Below, one piece after another: positions 18,340 to 28,747 of a stretch of DNA of 28,747 nucleotides (position 1 is its first letter; each line of letters starts with the position of its first letter). The DNA comes from Ettlia oleoabundans (taxonomy: Eukaryota; Chlorophyta; Chlorophyceae; Chlamydomonadales). The notes below the pieces were generated by a model that did not search any database, was not told the origin of the DNA, and worked only from the letters and a program-made list of their open reading frames with translations. The translations under genes and the position numbers were made by a program. The stretch is taken from the NCBI GenBank assembly GCA_019693395.1, contig JAAMXP010000237.1:1-28747 (forward strand), given 5' to 3'.

Positions 18340-21265
18340 TCAAATACCCTCGTACTCCTTGGCTGTACGCTCAAAATCAACCTGCACCACATCACAGCCA
18401 GTGTGCCCCAGTTGCGGGCCAACAGCGCATGGGCAGGGTGGGCTTACACGCAAAGGCAGGAGTGCGGGTAAGCAGGGGCCGGTCTGGCTACATGCTGTTG
18501 GCAGACTGGCTTCCCGCACGTCAAGGGAGGGTGAGTTCCTTGGCCCGGCATACCTGGAGTTGCGGCCTGGCCTGCCCCAGCGCAACCAGCGCCGCCACCG
18601 AGGGGGTGCGCCACTCCAGGCCGTCGGCAGCATCAGCCTCACCCATTGGTGCAGGCAGGGGCATACCCAGCCCACAGGCGGCCTGCTTGCCGCAGCAGAA
18701 CAGGGCCAGGCGCGGTATGCGTGCCAGCGTGGTGTGCACATCCTGCAGGGCCAGCTCCAGGCCCAGGTTACCGCTCAGGTCCAGTACCTCCAGGCAGGGT
18801 GAACCCGCCAGCACCGGCGGTACCATGGTCACGCGGTTGGCGGACAGGATGAGGGTCTCCATGCGGCGCAGGTAGGGCCCCGGTGGCAGCCAGGTGAGCG
18901 CGTTGCACGAGAGGTCCAGGTGGCGCAGTGCGGGCAGAGCCGCCACAGCGGGGGGCAGCGTGCACAGCATGTTGGACTCCAGGCTCAGCTGCTCCTGCAG
19001 GGACACAGGCGTGGGGGCTGGAAGCATCAACACAAAGCCTCAGCAGGGGATGGACCTGGCTGCCAGCTGGCGCCCCGTCGAGCACACGCAGCAGCAGCAG
19101 CAGCAGCCAGCAGCAGCAGCAGCAGCAGCAGCCAGCAGGTGCAACGCTGGAGACATGCAACGGTGAATGACAACTGGGCCTCTTCCTGTCCCTGACCTGG
19201 TGCGCTGCTGTCTGGTGCCCGCTTACCAGGTTGTCCAGTCGGCTAAACTGCGGTGGCAGGGCAGCGTGTGTGCAGCCGCCACTGAGGCCGCACTTGATGA
19301 GCTCCAGTCGCTTGAGACCGCTGAGCTGGCACACCACAGCGGGCAGAGCGCCCCCGGGCAGCCTGCACCTTGACAGCCGGAGCTCTGCCAGGGCGGGCAG
19401 GCAGGGCCCAGGGGGGCGGGATGTTGCGGGTGTGGGCAGATGTGTGGAGCCTTTCACGTCCAGGTCCAGTCGTGTGAGCTGCTGGCACTCCCACAGGTCG
19501 GGTGGCAGCGACTCCACGCGGCTCTCAACCTGCAACCCCCCCCCCCCCCAAAAAAAGGACAGCCCAGCCCAGAAGGGCAAACCGGCCAGCAGGTTGGCAG
19601 TGTTCAAGCGATCAGTTCTGCAAGCAAGAAGCGAGAATGCGGAGCAGGGGCAAAGGCAGCCCAGGAAATGCAGGCAGGCTGACTCGAACAAGCATATGCC
19701 AACACATGCCAGGCAGCATGATGCCAGCCTGGGCTGTTGGGACCTGGAGCAGGCAGGTGAGGTGAGGTGAGGGTGAAGCCACACCTGTAACTCCTGCAGT
19801 GCCGCTAGGCGGGGCAACCCCGGCCCCACAGCCAGCACCTCGCTGAGTGAGGCGGGCGCCAGCAGCAGCAGGGAGCGCAGGCGGGTCAGCCCAGCAAAAG
19901 CGCCTGCAGCATGGGTGGAGTCAAAGCGGCACGCTCAGCACAGGCAGGCAGGCAGGCAGGCATTTGGGCTGTAAACTTCCAACCTAGACCATGTGCAACT
20001 GTCGTTATCAGTGGATGGACAGAGCGCTACCCTGTGCACGAGGTGCTACAGCGGTCAGCAGCTATCGCTCACCAGGTGCACATGTGAACCGACATAACCA
20101 CTGATTCCTGCATGCCACCTGTGCCAGCTACTGCCCACGCACCTGGGTGGAACTCAAAGTGCGTGGGTTGGGTGGGCTGCAGGTAGACGTGCAGCTCCTC
20201 CAGTGCGGTCAGCCGTGCCAGCTGGCTGTGGCTGTCGCAGGGCAGCGCCGCAGTGACCGTCAGTGAGAGCAGGCGCAGGCGTGGCAGACACGCAAGCGCA
20301 CTGCAAACACAGGGAAAGCAAGCAAATTGCTGCTCAGCAAGAGGTTTCATGGGTGGGAGCCGTCCCGCAGGGTGGCCCTTCATAACGGTTAGCACACACG
20401 CCCGCATTGCACGCTGACAACCCCACCATACCCTTTGGTGATTGACTCAATCACTCCCTCCCCTTTGCTATCTCACCAGAGAGTCTCGCTGGGCGCGCCC
20501 TCGCGCAGCGTCAGCTCCTGCAGCTGGTCCAGCTGCGGAATCAGCTGGGCCCCCCAGGCTGCCGCGCCTGCCGGCATGTCGAGCGAGCGCAGGCTGCGAG
20601 AGAAGCGGGAGAGGTGGGCCAGGCTGTCCTGCGGCGCCCCCGGCCCCAGGTACAGTGCCTGCAGCTGGGGTGACATGAGCTGCAGCACCTCCTCCATGCG
20701 CAGGTGGGTGCCCTCACTGTGCAGCCAGAGGCGACGGGTGGCGCCACCGCGAAGGCGCAGCAGGCGCAGCAGGAGCGCCCTCTCATCTGCCGCGCTGCCC
20801 CGCCTTCCCAGCTGCGCCTCTAGCTGGCGCAGGTTCAGAGTCAGGGTGCTGTGCAGCAGCATGGAGGAGTTGTAAATGCGCCGCCAGCGCTGGCAGACCA
20901 GCGGCAGGGTGGCAGTAGGGCTGTTGGCGTCAAACAAGGCGTCGGGGCTGTCGCCCACAGTGGTACAGCTGCTCCTATGGGTCGCCTGCGACCGTTCACT
21001 GCATACAGCAAAGCCACAGCGCCCATGTTTACCCGTGTGAAGCCACGTAAAAGGCGGTAAGAAGGGGGGTTTGCTCTAGGGGTGGCGACCCGTGATGCTG
21101 GGGACCCGCCCGCAGAGGCCTGCCATACCTCATCTGATGAAAGACGAGCTCAAGCAACTCGTCATTGAGCAAGGTTTCTATGGGGCAAGTCCGTCGACAC
21201 TTAATGACCATCTTCCACACAGGGTTGGGGACTAGGCAGGCTCCAGCACAGAACCCAACATGCAT
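18340..21265 (-). CDS. F-box / leucine-rich-repeat protein
   Basis: Seven exons on the minus strand: 21265-21129, 20947-20477, 20300-20143, 19903-19785, 19529-19227, 18994-18554, 18381-18340; 556 residues, phases consistent. Residues about 28-74 form an F-box (LLNDELLELVFHQM, joined across intron 1 to TLPLVCQRWRRIYNSS), the SKP1-binding element of SCF ubiquitin ligases. The rest is a series of irregular leucine-rich repeats: LRSLDMPAG, LPRLRLLSLTVTAA, LTRLRSLLLLAP, LPALAELRLSRCRL, LKRLELIKCGL, then more regular repeats (LRHLDLSCNALTWLPPG, METLILSANRV, LEVLDLSGN). By family analogy the repeats recruit the substrate, which is unknown. The final exon encodes only VDFERTAKEYEGI. A second ATG at 21211 has better context (A at -3, G at +4) and may be the true start, which would remove 18 residues. 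Confidence 0.87.
19088..19138. repeat. Interrupted (CAG)n trinucleotide repeat in an intron
   Basis: About sixteen CAG/GCA units in two blocks, each followed by a CCAG interruption, lie in F-box gene intron 5 (19226-18995). In the transcript, which runs on the minus strand, they read as CTG units. Confidence 0.9.
19536..19556. repeat. C14-A7 homopolymer next to a splice acceptor
   Basis: On the minus strand, the sense strand here, this reads T7 then G14 followed by ttgcag, the acceptor of exon 19529-19227 of the F-box gene. A G-run replaces the usual pyrimidine tract next to the acceptor. Homopolymer length may also be a sequencing artefact. Confidence 0.85.
19941..19961. repeat. (CAGG)n microsatellite
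   Basis: Five tandem CAGG units lie in F-box gene intron 3, about 40 bp upstream of the acceptor of exon 19903-19785 in the sense of transcription. No effect on the coding model. Confidence 0.85.
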
Positions 21266-21454
21266 TGACGTAAATAAACGCGTGCCAACACTCGCAGCTT
21301 ACGGGCTCCTAAATCTGTGATTGATTCTGTAGATACACCAGCCCTACGTGGCGCCAGCGGGCCTGATGATCCAGGGTGGCAGGCTTAGCAGGGTGGCAGA
21401 TAGTTAGCAGCTCTAGTTTCGCTTACCTCTGAGCGCCAAAGAACAGCATTAAGT
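21266..21454. promoter_or_regulatory. Compact bidirectional promoter between the F-box and TUG-like genes
   Basis: Only 189 bp separate two divergent start codons, the tightest spacing in the window. If ATG 21211 is used for the F-box gene it becomes 243 bp. I see no TATA box. Both core promoters and 5' UTRs must fit here, unless upstream non-coding exons exist. Confidence 0.6.
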
Positions 21455-23541
21455 ATGTCGATGCTGACGGTGGAAGCCCACAGTAAGCCTCAAGGCTTCT
21501 CACGATCACGCCCTGTCGCCCGCTATAATGCTTCCAACAGTAGACGGGATTGAAAGCTATGGACGTATTAGTGAACGATGCGGCGTCGCTGCCCCGCTGG
21601 TGCCAATGTTGCTACGCCGCCCAATACCTCCCCCAATACCGCCTCCACCGCCATTGGGGGATCCCACCCCTGCCCTTGCCTGCTGGCCGCAGGGAAGCGC
21701 TTCACCGTCAAGGCCACGCCCATGCAACCGCTGTCGGCGGTGGTTGTTGAGGTGCTGGGGCAGCTGCGGCTGGAGGTGCGCCCAGAGGATTGCAAGCTGA
21801 TGTTGCGGGGCAAGACGCTGGACTTGGCCACACCTGTGCGCTTTGCCAACATCGGAAGGGACAAGCTGGAGTTGCATACAGGTGCATTGTGGGGCTATGG
21901 GGGCGACTTTTACGCAGGAGTGTTCTTTGGGGCAATGCATGCCCATGCAGCACGGCCTCACACAAATGGTTTGGCCGAGATGTGGGCACAGAAGCACTTC
22001 CGCCAACTTGTGTGAGCCTGCCTCTGCTGTGGGCCTGTGACATGCAGGGCATGAACCTTTGCTTGGAGTACAGGACACACCAAAGCCTGCAGCACCAGCA
22101 CCACTGCCGACAACAGCTGGAGTTCCGTTGGTGTCGTCAGCGCCACATCCCCGCCACCAGGCACCAGCAGAAGGCCCAGCTGTGTCCGCCTCCCCGACAG
22201 TAGAGGCAGCTCCGGGCATAAACGTTGGCCCAGCATCGACGGTTCCCAGCCAGTCTGCCGCTGCCCCCGCCGCCACAGCGCCGTCAGAACCAAGGGAGCC
22301 TGCTCCTGCAGCCGCCGCTGTGGACCGCAGCGGCAGCGGCAGCGTGTCTGAAACCGACAATGTGCACCCCTCGGCAGCGGTGTTTGGGCGGCGGGTGTGG
22401 GTGTTCACACGTTCTGCGGAGCAGCAGGCTGAGAGCGGCGTGGGATCTGGAGGTGGTGCTGAGGATTTGGACGATTCTTTCTACGAGTTCACAGAGGTGT
22501 GTAGGGGCGCTACAGGCTTGTGTCACTCTTCTGCAACTTACAACACTTTTGGCGTCTGCGCTTCATCTGTCTGCTTTACCGAGAAGCTGCGCTTTGGCCT
22601 GCTGTAAGTTGTTTGCCAGCAGCGCTGCAAGCCCCCAGCATGCAGCTGCCGCCTGCTCTGCCGCCAGCTGGTCTGGTATGGTGCTTGGTTGCTGCATGCT
22701 GTGGCAGGCCTCATGAAGCACTCCAGCATGCCTTGTGTCTGGCCACCCCGGCATTGGTGCAGATGGACCTGCGGCGGGCGATGGCCAGCCAATCAGCCCA
22801 GCGTGCAAAGCAGGAGGGGGCGCACCTCATGACTGCGGCGGTGGGTCGCACATAACACCTGCACAATGATGCTGGCAGCAGCACATCGCTGTCACCGGTG
22901 CTGCTGGGGGCTGCGCCCGGCTCTTGACCAAATTGCCGCGGCTGCTGATCCCTTAGTGATGAGCCGTACTGGCAGCATGCTGGGCCTCTGATGAGTCCTG
23001 GGCCCTCTCGTTGCTGCTGCAGATGCGTGAGAGGGAGGAGATGCGGCGAGCAGAGGGCTACGGCAGCGTGCCCATCCGCCTCTACCTGCCAGACGCATGG
23101 CACTGCCTGCAGACCTCCCTGCCCGCCACTGCGCCCCTCAGCTCTGTCCTGCAACTGGCGCGTGCCTCCCTGATTCCTGAGGCGGCGGCTGGGGCCTACC
23201 TCTTTACCACGCCTCCAAGGGTGGTGCTGAGGGAGGAGCAGCTGTCACTGAGCCTGTATGCCGCCAAGATGGTGCCGGCAGCCAAGTTGCATGTGGGTGT
23301 TGATGCCAGCAAGGCGCCAGCTGGTGGCCAGCTCATCAAGCCAGAAGTGCTAGCACTGGTGGAGCAGCCGCCGCAGCGAGCAGCCGTCATGCACAGCAAC
23401 AAGCCCAGCAGTCAGCAGGGGCAGCCACAGGGTGCCGGTGGCGGCACAGCGGCGGGGCACAACGGCGGGTCCGCTGCGCCGGCCAGGGCGGGTGGCACCG
23501 GGGCAAAGGGCGTGCCCAAATGGCTGAAACTTGGCAAGTGA
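21455..23541 (+). CDS. ASPSCR1: TUG/ASPSCR1-like protein: N-terminal ubiquitin-like domain and C-terminal UBX domain
   Basis: Exons 21455-21482, 21693-21881, 22048-22496, 22763-22840, 23023-23541; 420 residues, phases consistent. Residues 1-72 are a TUG-type ubiquitin-like domain (MSMLTVEAHRKRFTVKATPM, CKLMLRGKTLDL, DKLELHT). A Pro/Ala/Ser-rich linker follows to about 200, then FYEFTEMDLRRAMASQ, the short conserved helix before the UBX domain in PUX1/TUG proteins. The UBX beta-grasp fold covers about 263-345 (VPIRLYLPD, YLFTTPPRVVL). The C-terminus ends GVPKWLKLGK, a signature of this family. UBX proteins of this group bind the AAA ATPase p97/CDC48; Arabidopsis PUX1 takes its hexamer apart, and mammalian TUG retains vesicles at the Golgi. 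The algal role is inference. The first coding exon is only 28 nt, but it restores the first beta strand exactly. Confidence 0.9.
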
Positions 23542-23661
23542 TATCTTGGTGCGGGCCCGCAATCCATATGGTGCTCCCCCTTTCCCGGCCTGCTGCCCTG
23601 ACTGACACCATAGCACCGTGAAAGCCAACAGCGTGCGCCCATGAGGCCCCTTAGTAACCAC

Positions 23662-23666
23662 TTACA
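23662..23666 (-). terminator. Poly(A) signal TGTAA of the ABCD gene
   Basis: Minus-strand TGTAA about 360 bp after the ABCD transporter stop codon, a normal 3' UTR length for a green alga. It is the first such signal downstream in this region. Confidence 0.45.
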
Positions 23667-23980
23667 AGATAAACAAATGAGTGGTGGTGGCATTCCTAGA
23701 CAAGCTACAAGCTATGAGCAGGCAGCAGCACATGTGACTGCCAATTGCCTGTGTCCATTAAGTTTATGCCAGCGAGTGATTTCTGCCAGCAATCACAGGG
23801 CAGGAAAGTGGTGCAGCAAGAAACAAAAATCTACAGCGGTGCAGTTGACGCACTTTGACAGAAACCGAGCAACTGCTGCTGATGAGTCGGGAAAAGTGGC
23901 CCAAACAAGAGTGGGTCACTGATTGGGGGCATGCGCTGGATGACCCGGCTGGCTGCTGACATTCACCGCCGCCGCATCAC

Positions 23981-23985
23981 TGTAA
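23981..23985 (+). terminator. Poly(A) signal TGTAA of the TUG-like gene
   Basis: Plus-strand TGTAA about 440 bp after the TUG-like stop codon and only about 38 bp before the facing ABCD stop codon. I see no earlier plus-strand TGTAA in the region. Confidence 0.45.
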
Positions 23986-24022
23986 GGGTGAGTGTGCATA
24001 CATGTGCATATGTGTGTGTGAC

Positions 24023-27000
24023 CTAGGGCTGCTGCTTGCTTTCCACCTCCGCCAGCCCGGCCCTGTCGCTGGCACGCAGCTCCCGCCAGCTGTAATCTCC
24101 GTTCCCGTCAAACTCCACCACCGCCGAGTGGAACTGGCGCAGGGCGGGGCGATGGCCGATAGACAGCATGGTGATGCCCGCCCGCACGCACTCGCTGCGG
24201 TGTGGTGGGGAGGGAGGCAGGCGGGCAGTCAGGCAGTGAGTCATAGGCAGATTGCAGTCCGTGACTGTCGTCAGGGCAGTTGCCGCCTCCCCCAAGAGAA
24301 TACACCATCGTCAATTTTTATACTGCTGGGGCCAGGCAACGTTCTGCACCCCAGCATCAACCTATGCGCCAAGTTGTGCAACTAGAACCCCTCCTTTCTT
24401 CAACAGTGGCGCCCCCTGTTCCCCTCACCGGCTTGCATCCCCCAGCACCAACAGTTGTGCGCTGGCCCCCTCCTCACCTGTACAGCTTCTGCTCCCCGTC
24501 GGCGCTGACTGCGCTGGTGCACTCGTCCAGAATGGCGTACTTGGGTGCGTGGAAGAGCAGGCGCGCCATGGCCAGCCGCTGCTTCTCGCCGCCGCTCAGC
24601 GTCTCCGCCCAGGGCTGCACCTGCTGCCAGCCCCGCCCCCGCCCCAGCAGGTAGTCCAGCTCAACCGCCTCAAGGCACTCGCTGCACCCGGGAGAATGAG
24701 GGGTTGGGGTGGCTAGCGTGCAGGAGAAGGGTTCGTGGTGATGGTGTCACAGTTTGAGAGGGGGCAGAAAGTGCCGCCATGGCGGCACACAATGCAAAGG
24801 CCTGTCAGCTGTGTTAAAACATGTTGTTGCCAGACAGTTTGGCGGATGTGCTTGCAAGGTACATATCGGGGATGGTTATGTTGGGTACAGCAGCATACTG
24901 CGGCTGACTGACCATTACCCAGCATACGCCAAGTGACAAGCTGCTGCTGCACCCTGCGCCAGCCAGCAACGTCATGCGTTGCAACCAGCACACCCCCACT
25001 CACCACAGGCGCTCCTCCAGCTCCTCCTCCCCCATGAGCCGCGACTTCATCCACGGCTCCACACGTGCACGCGTGCGCCCAGAAGCGGTGCCCCACACGG
25101 CCCGGGGCGGCTCAGGGTACAGCAGCTGGTCACGCAGAGTGCCAGACACAAGGTAAGCACGCTGGCTGCGCAACAGGGCCAGTTGTTGGGTGTGTCCGTG
25201 GGTAGGCTGGGGCGTGGGTGGTTGGGTGGCAGGTTGGGGGGGCACGGCCAGGTCGGGAAACAGAGTGAGGCAGCAGCACAGTGATTGTGGGCGGGAGCAG
25301 CACATCCATGTGTCGTGAGCGCGCCGGATGGAGGCAATAGTGGTGCCCGGCTGACACAGCTTGTTGCTGGCTGCACTTGTAAGGCATGTATCATGGTTGG
25401 GTGCGCGCCTGGTGAAAGAAGGGGCCCGACCACGGTGTGTTGAGTACGAAAGGCACCAATTATTTTGCCACTACCATTTTCATAGACCTACAGCTCACTG
25501 GAACACAGCTGCTGTGCCCCGCCCTAGTGCACCCAACCTTCAGGGGTGGTTGTTGGTTCTGTTCACCTGAGGTAGAAGAGTTCCCCCTTGGGAGGCAGCG
25601 TCACCTCCCCCGCTTGCAGCGGCCACAGACCTGCCGCCACACGGAACAGGCTGCTCTTGCCGCACCCATTGGGGCCCATGATCAGAACACTGCGGGGGAG
25701 GGCAGCACGGGGAGCGGGCGTGGAAGGCTGCGGTGGCCTAGGTGTGATGCACGTGTGTGTGAAGCAAGGCGGTAAGTGCGAGCCCAGGTCCGCCTGACTT
25801 GGATTCACACTCGTTGCAGCCCTGGCCCTGGCTGGCTCACCCAACATCCACTGCCCACCCCACACCCACAAACCCCAGTCAATGCGGTGTGCCCGCACAC
25901 ATGACACCACATGTGCCAGACCTACAACAACCAGATCAATCCTCCCAGGGGCCGTCCTAACCCATCCAATCCCATCCCACCCCTTGGCAGTGCTCCTGCC
26001 CCCCACCTGTGCCCGGGCATGACCTCAAAGCTGAGCTCCCGCACCAGCAGCTGACCCTCGGGGCTGCCCAGGTACACGCGCTGGAACTGCACATGGGCCC
26101 ACAGTGTACATGGTGGTGGTGGCGGTGGTGGTGGCACGGATGTGCAGTAGTTGGGATGGGACTGGTGGGCAGCAGCAGCATTGGCGGCAGGCTGGGGTGC
26201 CACCCTGCACTGTGTGCCTGTTGTGGTTACCTGCACTCCTTTGCCCTGCCCTACCCCCACCCACCCACCCCACCTTGACCGTGTCTCCCTCCATGCGCCG
26301 CGGCTCAGGCAGCGGCTCCAGCCCACCCGCTGATGAACTAGCCGGCAGCAACGCACCGCTGGAGCTGATGTTGCTGCAGGGGGCCAGTCCGGGGGTGAGG
26401 GACGGTAACGGACAGAGCAGGCGGCAGCAGTGTTGAAGGTGGCTTGCACATGAGGGTGAGGCAAGGCCCAAGGCAGCACACAAGGCAGCATGCCTATGGC
26501 AGCACTGCCAATCTAACGCCTTCAGCCCCCCAGCTGCATTCCACGGCTTTCCCCAAACCCAGTCTTAGCAGCACCGGCAATGCTTATCGTGGCGGAGATG
26601 TGAGCAGAAGCGGCTGCAAAGAAGAGGAGGGGGCATCTCCTGGACCCCTTGCCGCCCCCCTCACCGCAGGTACAGGCGCGTGACGGTTGCGTCCTCGTCC
26701 GTGCAAGCCAGCCCGCGGATGCGCTCCAGCAGTTCGCTGACGCGTGAGGTGTGCCCCGCCAGCCCCGTCACGCGCTTGTACACCAGCACCAGGTCGCCAA
26801 TGGCGCGAGACGTGTTGCCCAGCAGGCGCATGGAAGAGATGTAGTCCTGTACGAGCGGTGGTGGGGGTGTGGGTGGAGGGGGGATTGGGGGTGATGCTGT
26901 ATGCTGAGGTAAAAGGGTGCATGGGGAGACCAGGAGGCACATTGGCAACTGGACAGTGCCCTAGCGCAGGCAAACAGGCTGCACAGCCAAGCAAGCCAAA

Positions 27001-28685
27001 TGTTGCATGAAATCCAGACAGGGTTCCGGCATTGAGGAAGCCTTTGCAACGTTTTTTTCGAAGCGAATTGAGCAACCAGGCAGCGGCACTTGGATCGCGG
27101 TCTAAGTGCCTGTCGACCGTGTGAAGGTGGGAGACCAGCAGCAGGGTCAGGAGCCCCAGGCAGCAGCGCCCGATTCCCTCCAGTGCTGACACATGCATGT
27201 GCCGGGGGAGCCCCAGGCCCTCACCTGCGTCTTCTCCCCCTGGGTGCCCTCACGGAAGGGCCCGCTGCCGCCCAGGTACAGCGGCGCTGCGTAGATGATG
27301 AGTGCAATGGCAGTGGCGCCGTACTGCAAGTTGGGGTCATGTATATGAGTGTGTGTGGTGGGTGGGTGGGTGGGATGGCACCGACTGAGGTATGGCAGGG
27401 CAACCAGCAGCCTGAATGCTGGACAGCGATGTACGGCTGGGACGCATCGCACAACGCATTGCAAGCAAGTCAGCAAGCGCCCGCATTCTACCGGCCAATT
27501 GTGCGTGGAGCGCAGCCCAGCCCAGCATAGCACATCCCAGCGTTCTTGCCCACCTTGACGAAGAATCCATCCAGGCTCTGCTGCACAAACTGCTGGAAGG
27601 CTGACAAGCGGGAGTGGCGCAGCAGCCTGCAGGGCGGGGTTGCAGGCAAAGCTGCGGCAATGAGGCAGCTCAAGTGCCATGTGTGCTGGCTGCCTGCCAG
27701 CTATCAATTGTGTTTTTGCATGGATGCAACTATGCATGTGTGTGTTCGTCTTGCCTGTAGAGGTGCTGGTTGAGGATCATCTGCTCGCTGAGGCCCGCAG
27801 GCGGGTCGTTGAACTGCACCAACGGCAACAACCAGAGGCATGGCAGCAGGTGGCGCCAGCAAGCAGGAGGTTTCGCAGCAGCAGACAGCAGCCTTATGGC
27901 AACACACCAGCAGCAACCTGAGTGGCATCATGTGCACCTCTGCAACCGAAATGCACACAACGTCTCGACGCATCGGGACCCTCAACACCGATGGATGCAA
28001 CCAACCAACCAACAGCCAGCCAGGCAGTGCAAGTGGTGCATGGTGGCCAGTAGGTGTGCACGCCACTCACCGCCACCTCCTCCGCGTTGGCCACCAGTCG
28101 CTGGTGTGCAGCCCTGAATGCGCCCCCCAGCGCCGTCTCCTGCGCCGTCATCAGTGCCAGCGGCGGGCTGGTGGCACGCAGCAGCTGCGAGATGAGCAGG
28201 TAGTAGCCATAGAGAGCGGCCTGGCGGCGGTAGCCAAGGCCTGAGCGGGAAAGGGCGCGCGTGAACAGCACCACGTCCAAGAGCCTGCAGGCGGCAGCGG
28301 TGCGGGCAAGTAGGCAACTGGTGGGGTTGGATGCGACGCGGCAGGCGCCGTGGGCTACATTGTGGTGCCAAGAAGCACTGCTGCCCCTGACAGCTAACAA
28401 TGGGCTGGACAATCCCCTGTCTGTTCAATCAAATGGGAGCTCACGGTTTGAATGTGTAGGAGTAGAGCTCAGAAATGGTGTGAGCAAACCTGCACGGGTA
28501 TGGATGGAGGGTGGGGTCAAGGTGAGCGTGCGCAATGTGGGACTGGCTGGCTCAGGAACGAATGGACCGCTCAAGTTGCACCGCCTTCCCCCTCTTGCTC
28601 CTACTGACCAAAGTGGCCAGTTCTGTGCAGTGGCAATCTCACTTTTCCACGTCCTCAGTGATGCGCTGGTCAGCGTTGGTGAGGC
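24023..28685 (-). CDS. ABCD1: Peroxisomal ABC transporter, ABCD1 (ALD) type; 5' part off the window
   Basis: Thirteen exons on the minus strand: 28685-28643, 28489-28445, 28284-28071, 27813-27755, 27626-27554, 27323-27225, 26846-26665, 26373-26274, 26086-26007, 25689-25567, 25165-25004, 24681-24478, 24194-24023; about 517 residues, C-terminal part of the protein. The membrane half starts at [14 protein letters not shown] and continues [21 protein letters not shown] and VANAEEVAF, the ABCD EAA-like motif. The nucleotide-binding half has Walker [10 protein letters not shown], the Q-loop region [16 protein letters not shown], signature LSGGEKQR, Walker [11 protein letters not shown] and H-loop [13 protein letters not shown] proteins move very-long-chain acyl-CoAs into peroxisomes for beta-oxidation. 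A Ser/Pro-rich linker (encoded at 26373-26274) joins the two halves. Whether it is a half transporter or the second half of a full-size CTS/PXA1-like one cannot be told from this window. The exon 27813-27755 donor is GC. Confidence 0.93.
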
Positions 28686-28747
28686 CTGTGGGCGATGGAA
28701 TTGTCATTCAAGGGACAATGAACAAACATAAGTATGAAGCGCAAGTT

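Larger units (their letters stand above)
23542..24022. other. Convergent 3' region between the TUG-like and ABCD genes
   Basis: About 480 bp with no coding sequence I can support. It carries a plus-strand TGTAA near its right end and a minus-strand TGTAA near its left end, so each transcript may run across most of the region. Confidence 0.5.

Noticed and set aside
18768..19838. 356-residue minus-strand ORF as one continuous LRR gene
   Set aside because: It reads through F-box gene introns (19784-19530 and 19226-18995), where the leucine-rich pattern disappears; splicing restores regular repeats.
1..28747. Prokaryotic features, CRISPR arrays, tRNA/rRNA genes, insertion sequences
   Set aside because: Every gene has spliceosomal introns. 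No regularly spaced repeats, no cloverleaf with a GGTTCRA box, and no transposase or reverse transcriptase frames were seen by eye; a tRNAscan or Rfam search would be decisive.

Overview
This window is nuclear DNA from a eukaryote, almost certainly a core chlorophyte green alga (Chlorophyceae or Trebouxiophyceae). The reasons are: GC-rich coding sequence; many short spliceosomal introns in every gene (54 complete introns in about 28.7 kb); abundant (CAG)n tracts; the algal poly(A) signal TGTAA downstream of several stops; a plant-type plastid photosystem II assembly factor; and plant-like versions of the other genes. There are no operons, Shine-Dalgarno sites, CRISPR arrays or recognisable transposons. 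All gene models were built by hand from splice sites, reading phase and recalled family similarity. No alignment or transcript data were available.

Eight genes tile the window. From left to right: (1) minus strand, HCF244/Ycf39-type plastid SDR protein needed for D1 (psbA) synthesis and PSII assembly, with its 3' end off the left edge; (2) plus strand, OS-9-type ER lectin with a complete MRH domain; (3) plus strand, a secreted right-handed beta-helix (pectate-lyase-like) protein; (4) minus strand, a 1075-residue golgin of the GC3/GDAP1 type with a C-terminal GRAB domain; (5) plus strand, a probably mitochondrial inner-membrane protein resembling the plant Coa1/Tim21-like family; (6) minus strand, an F-box/leucine-rich-repeat protein; (7) plus strand, a TUG/ASPSCR1-like protein with an N-terminal ubiquitin-like domain and a C-terminal UBX domain; (8) minus strand, a peroxisomal ABCD1-type ABC transporter whose 5' part lies off the right edge.

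Genes 1/2, 4/5 and 6/7 are divergent pairs with 222, 703 and 189 bp between start codons. Genes 3/4, 5/6 and 7/8 are convergent. The genes do not form a pathway; this looks like an ordinary gene-dense algal chromosome segment. Four products concern membrane traffic or protein quality control (OS-9, golgin, TUG-like, F-box), which I take as chance.

The most unusual signal is splicing. Five of 54 introns use a GC donor, each after an exon ending CAG and each in a different gene. One of them (7786-7935) is stop-free and a multiple of three. I found no convincing new multi-gene system.
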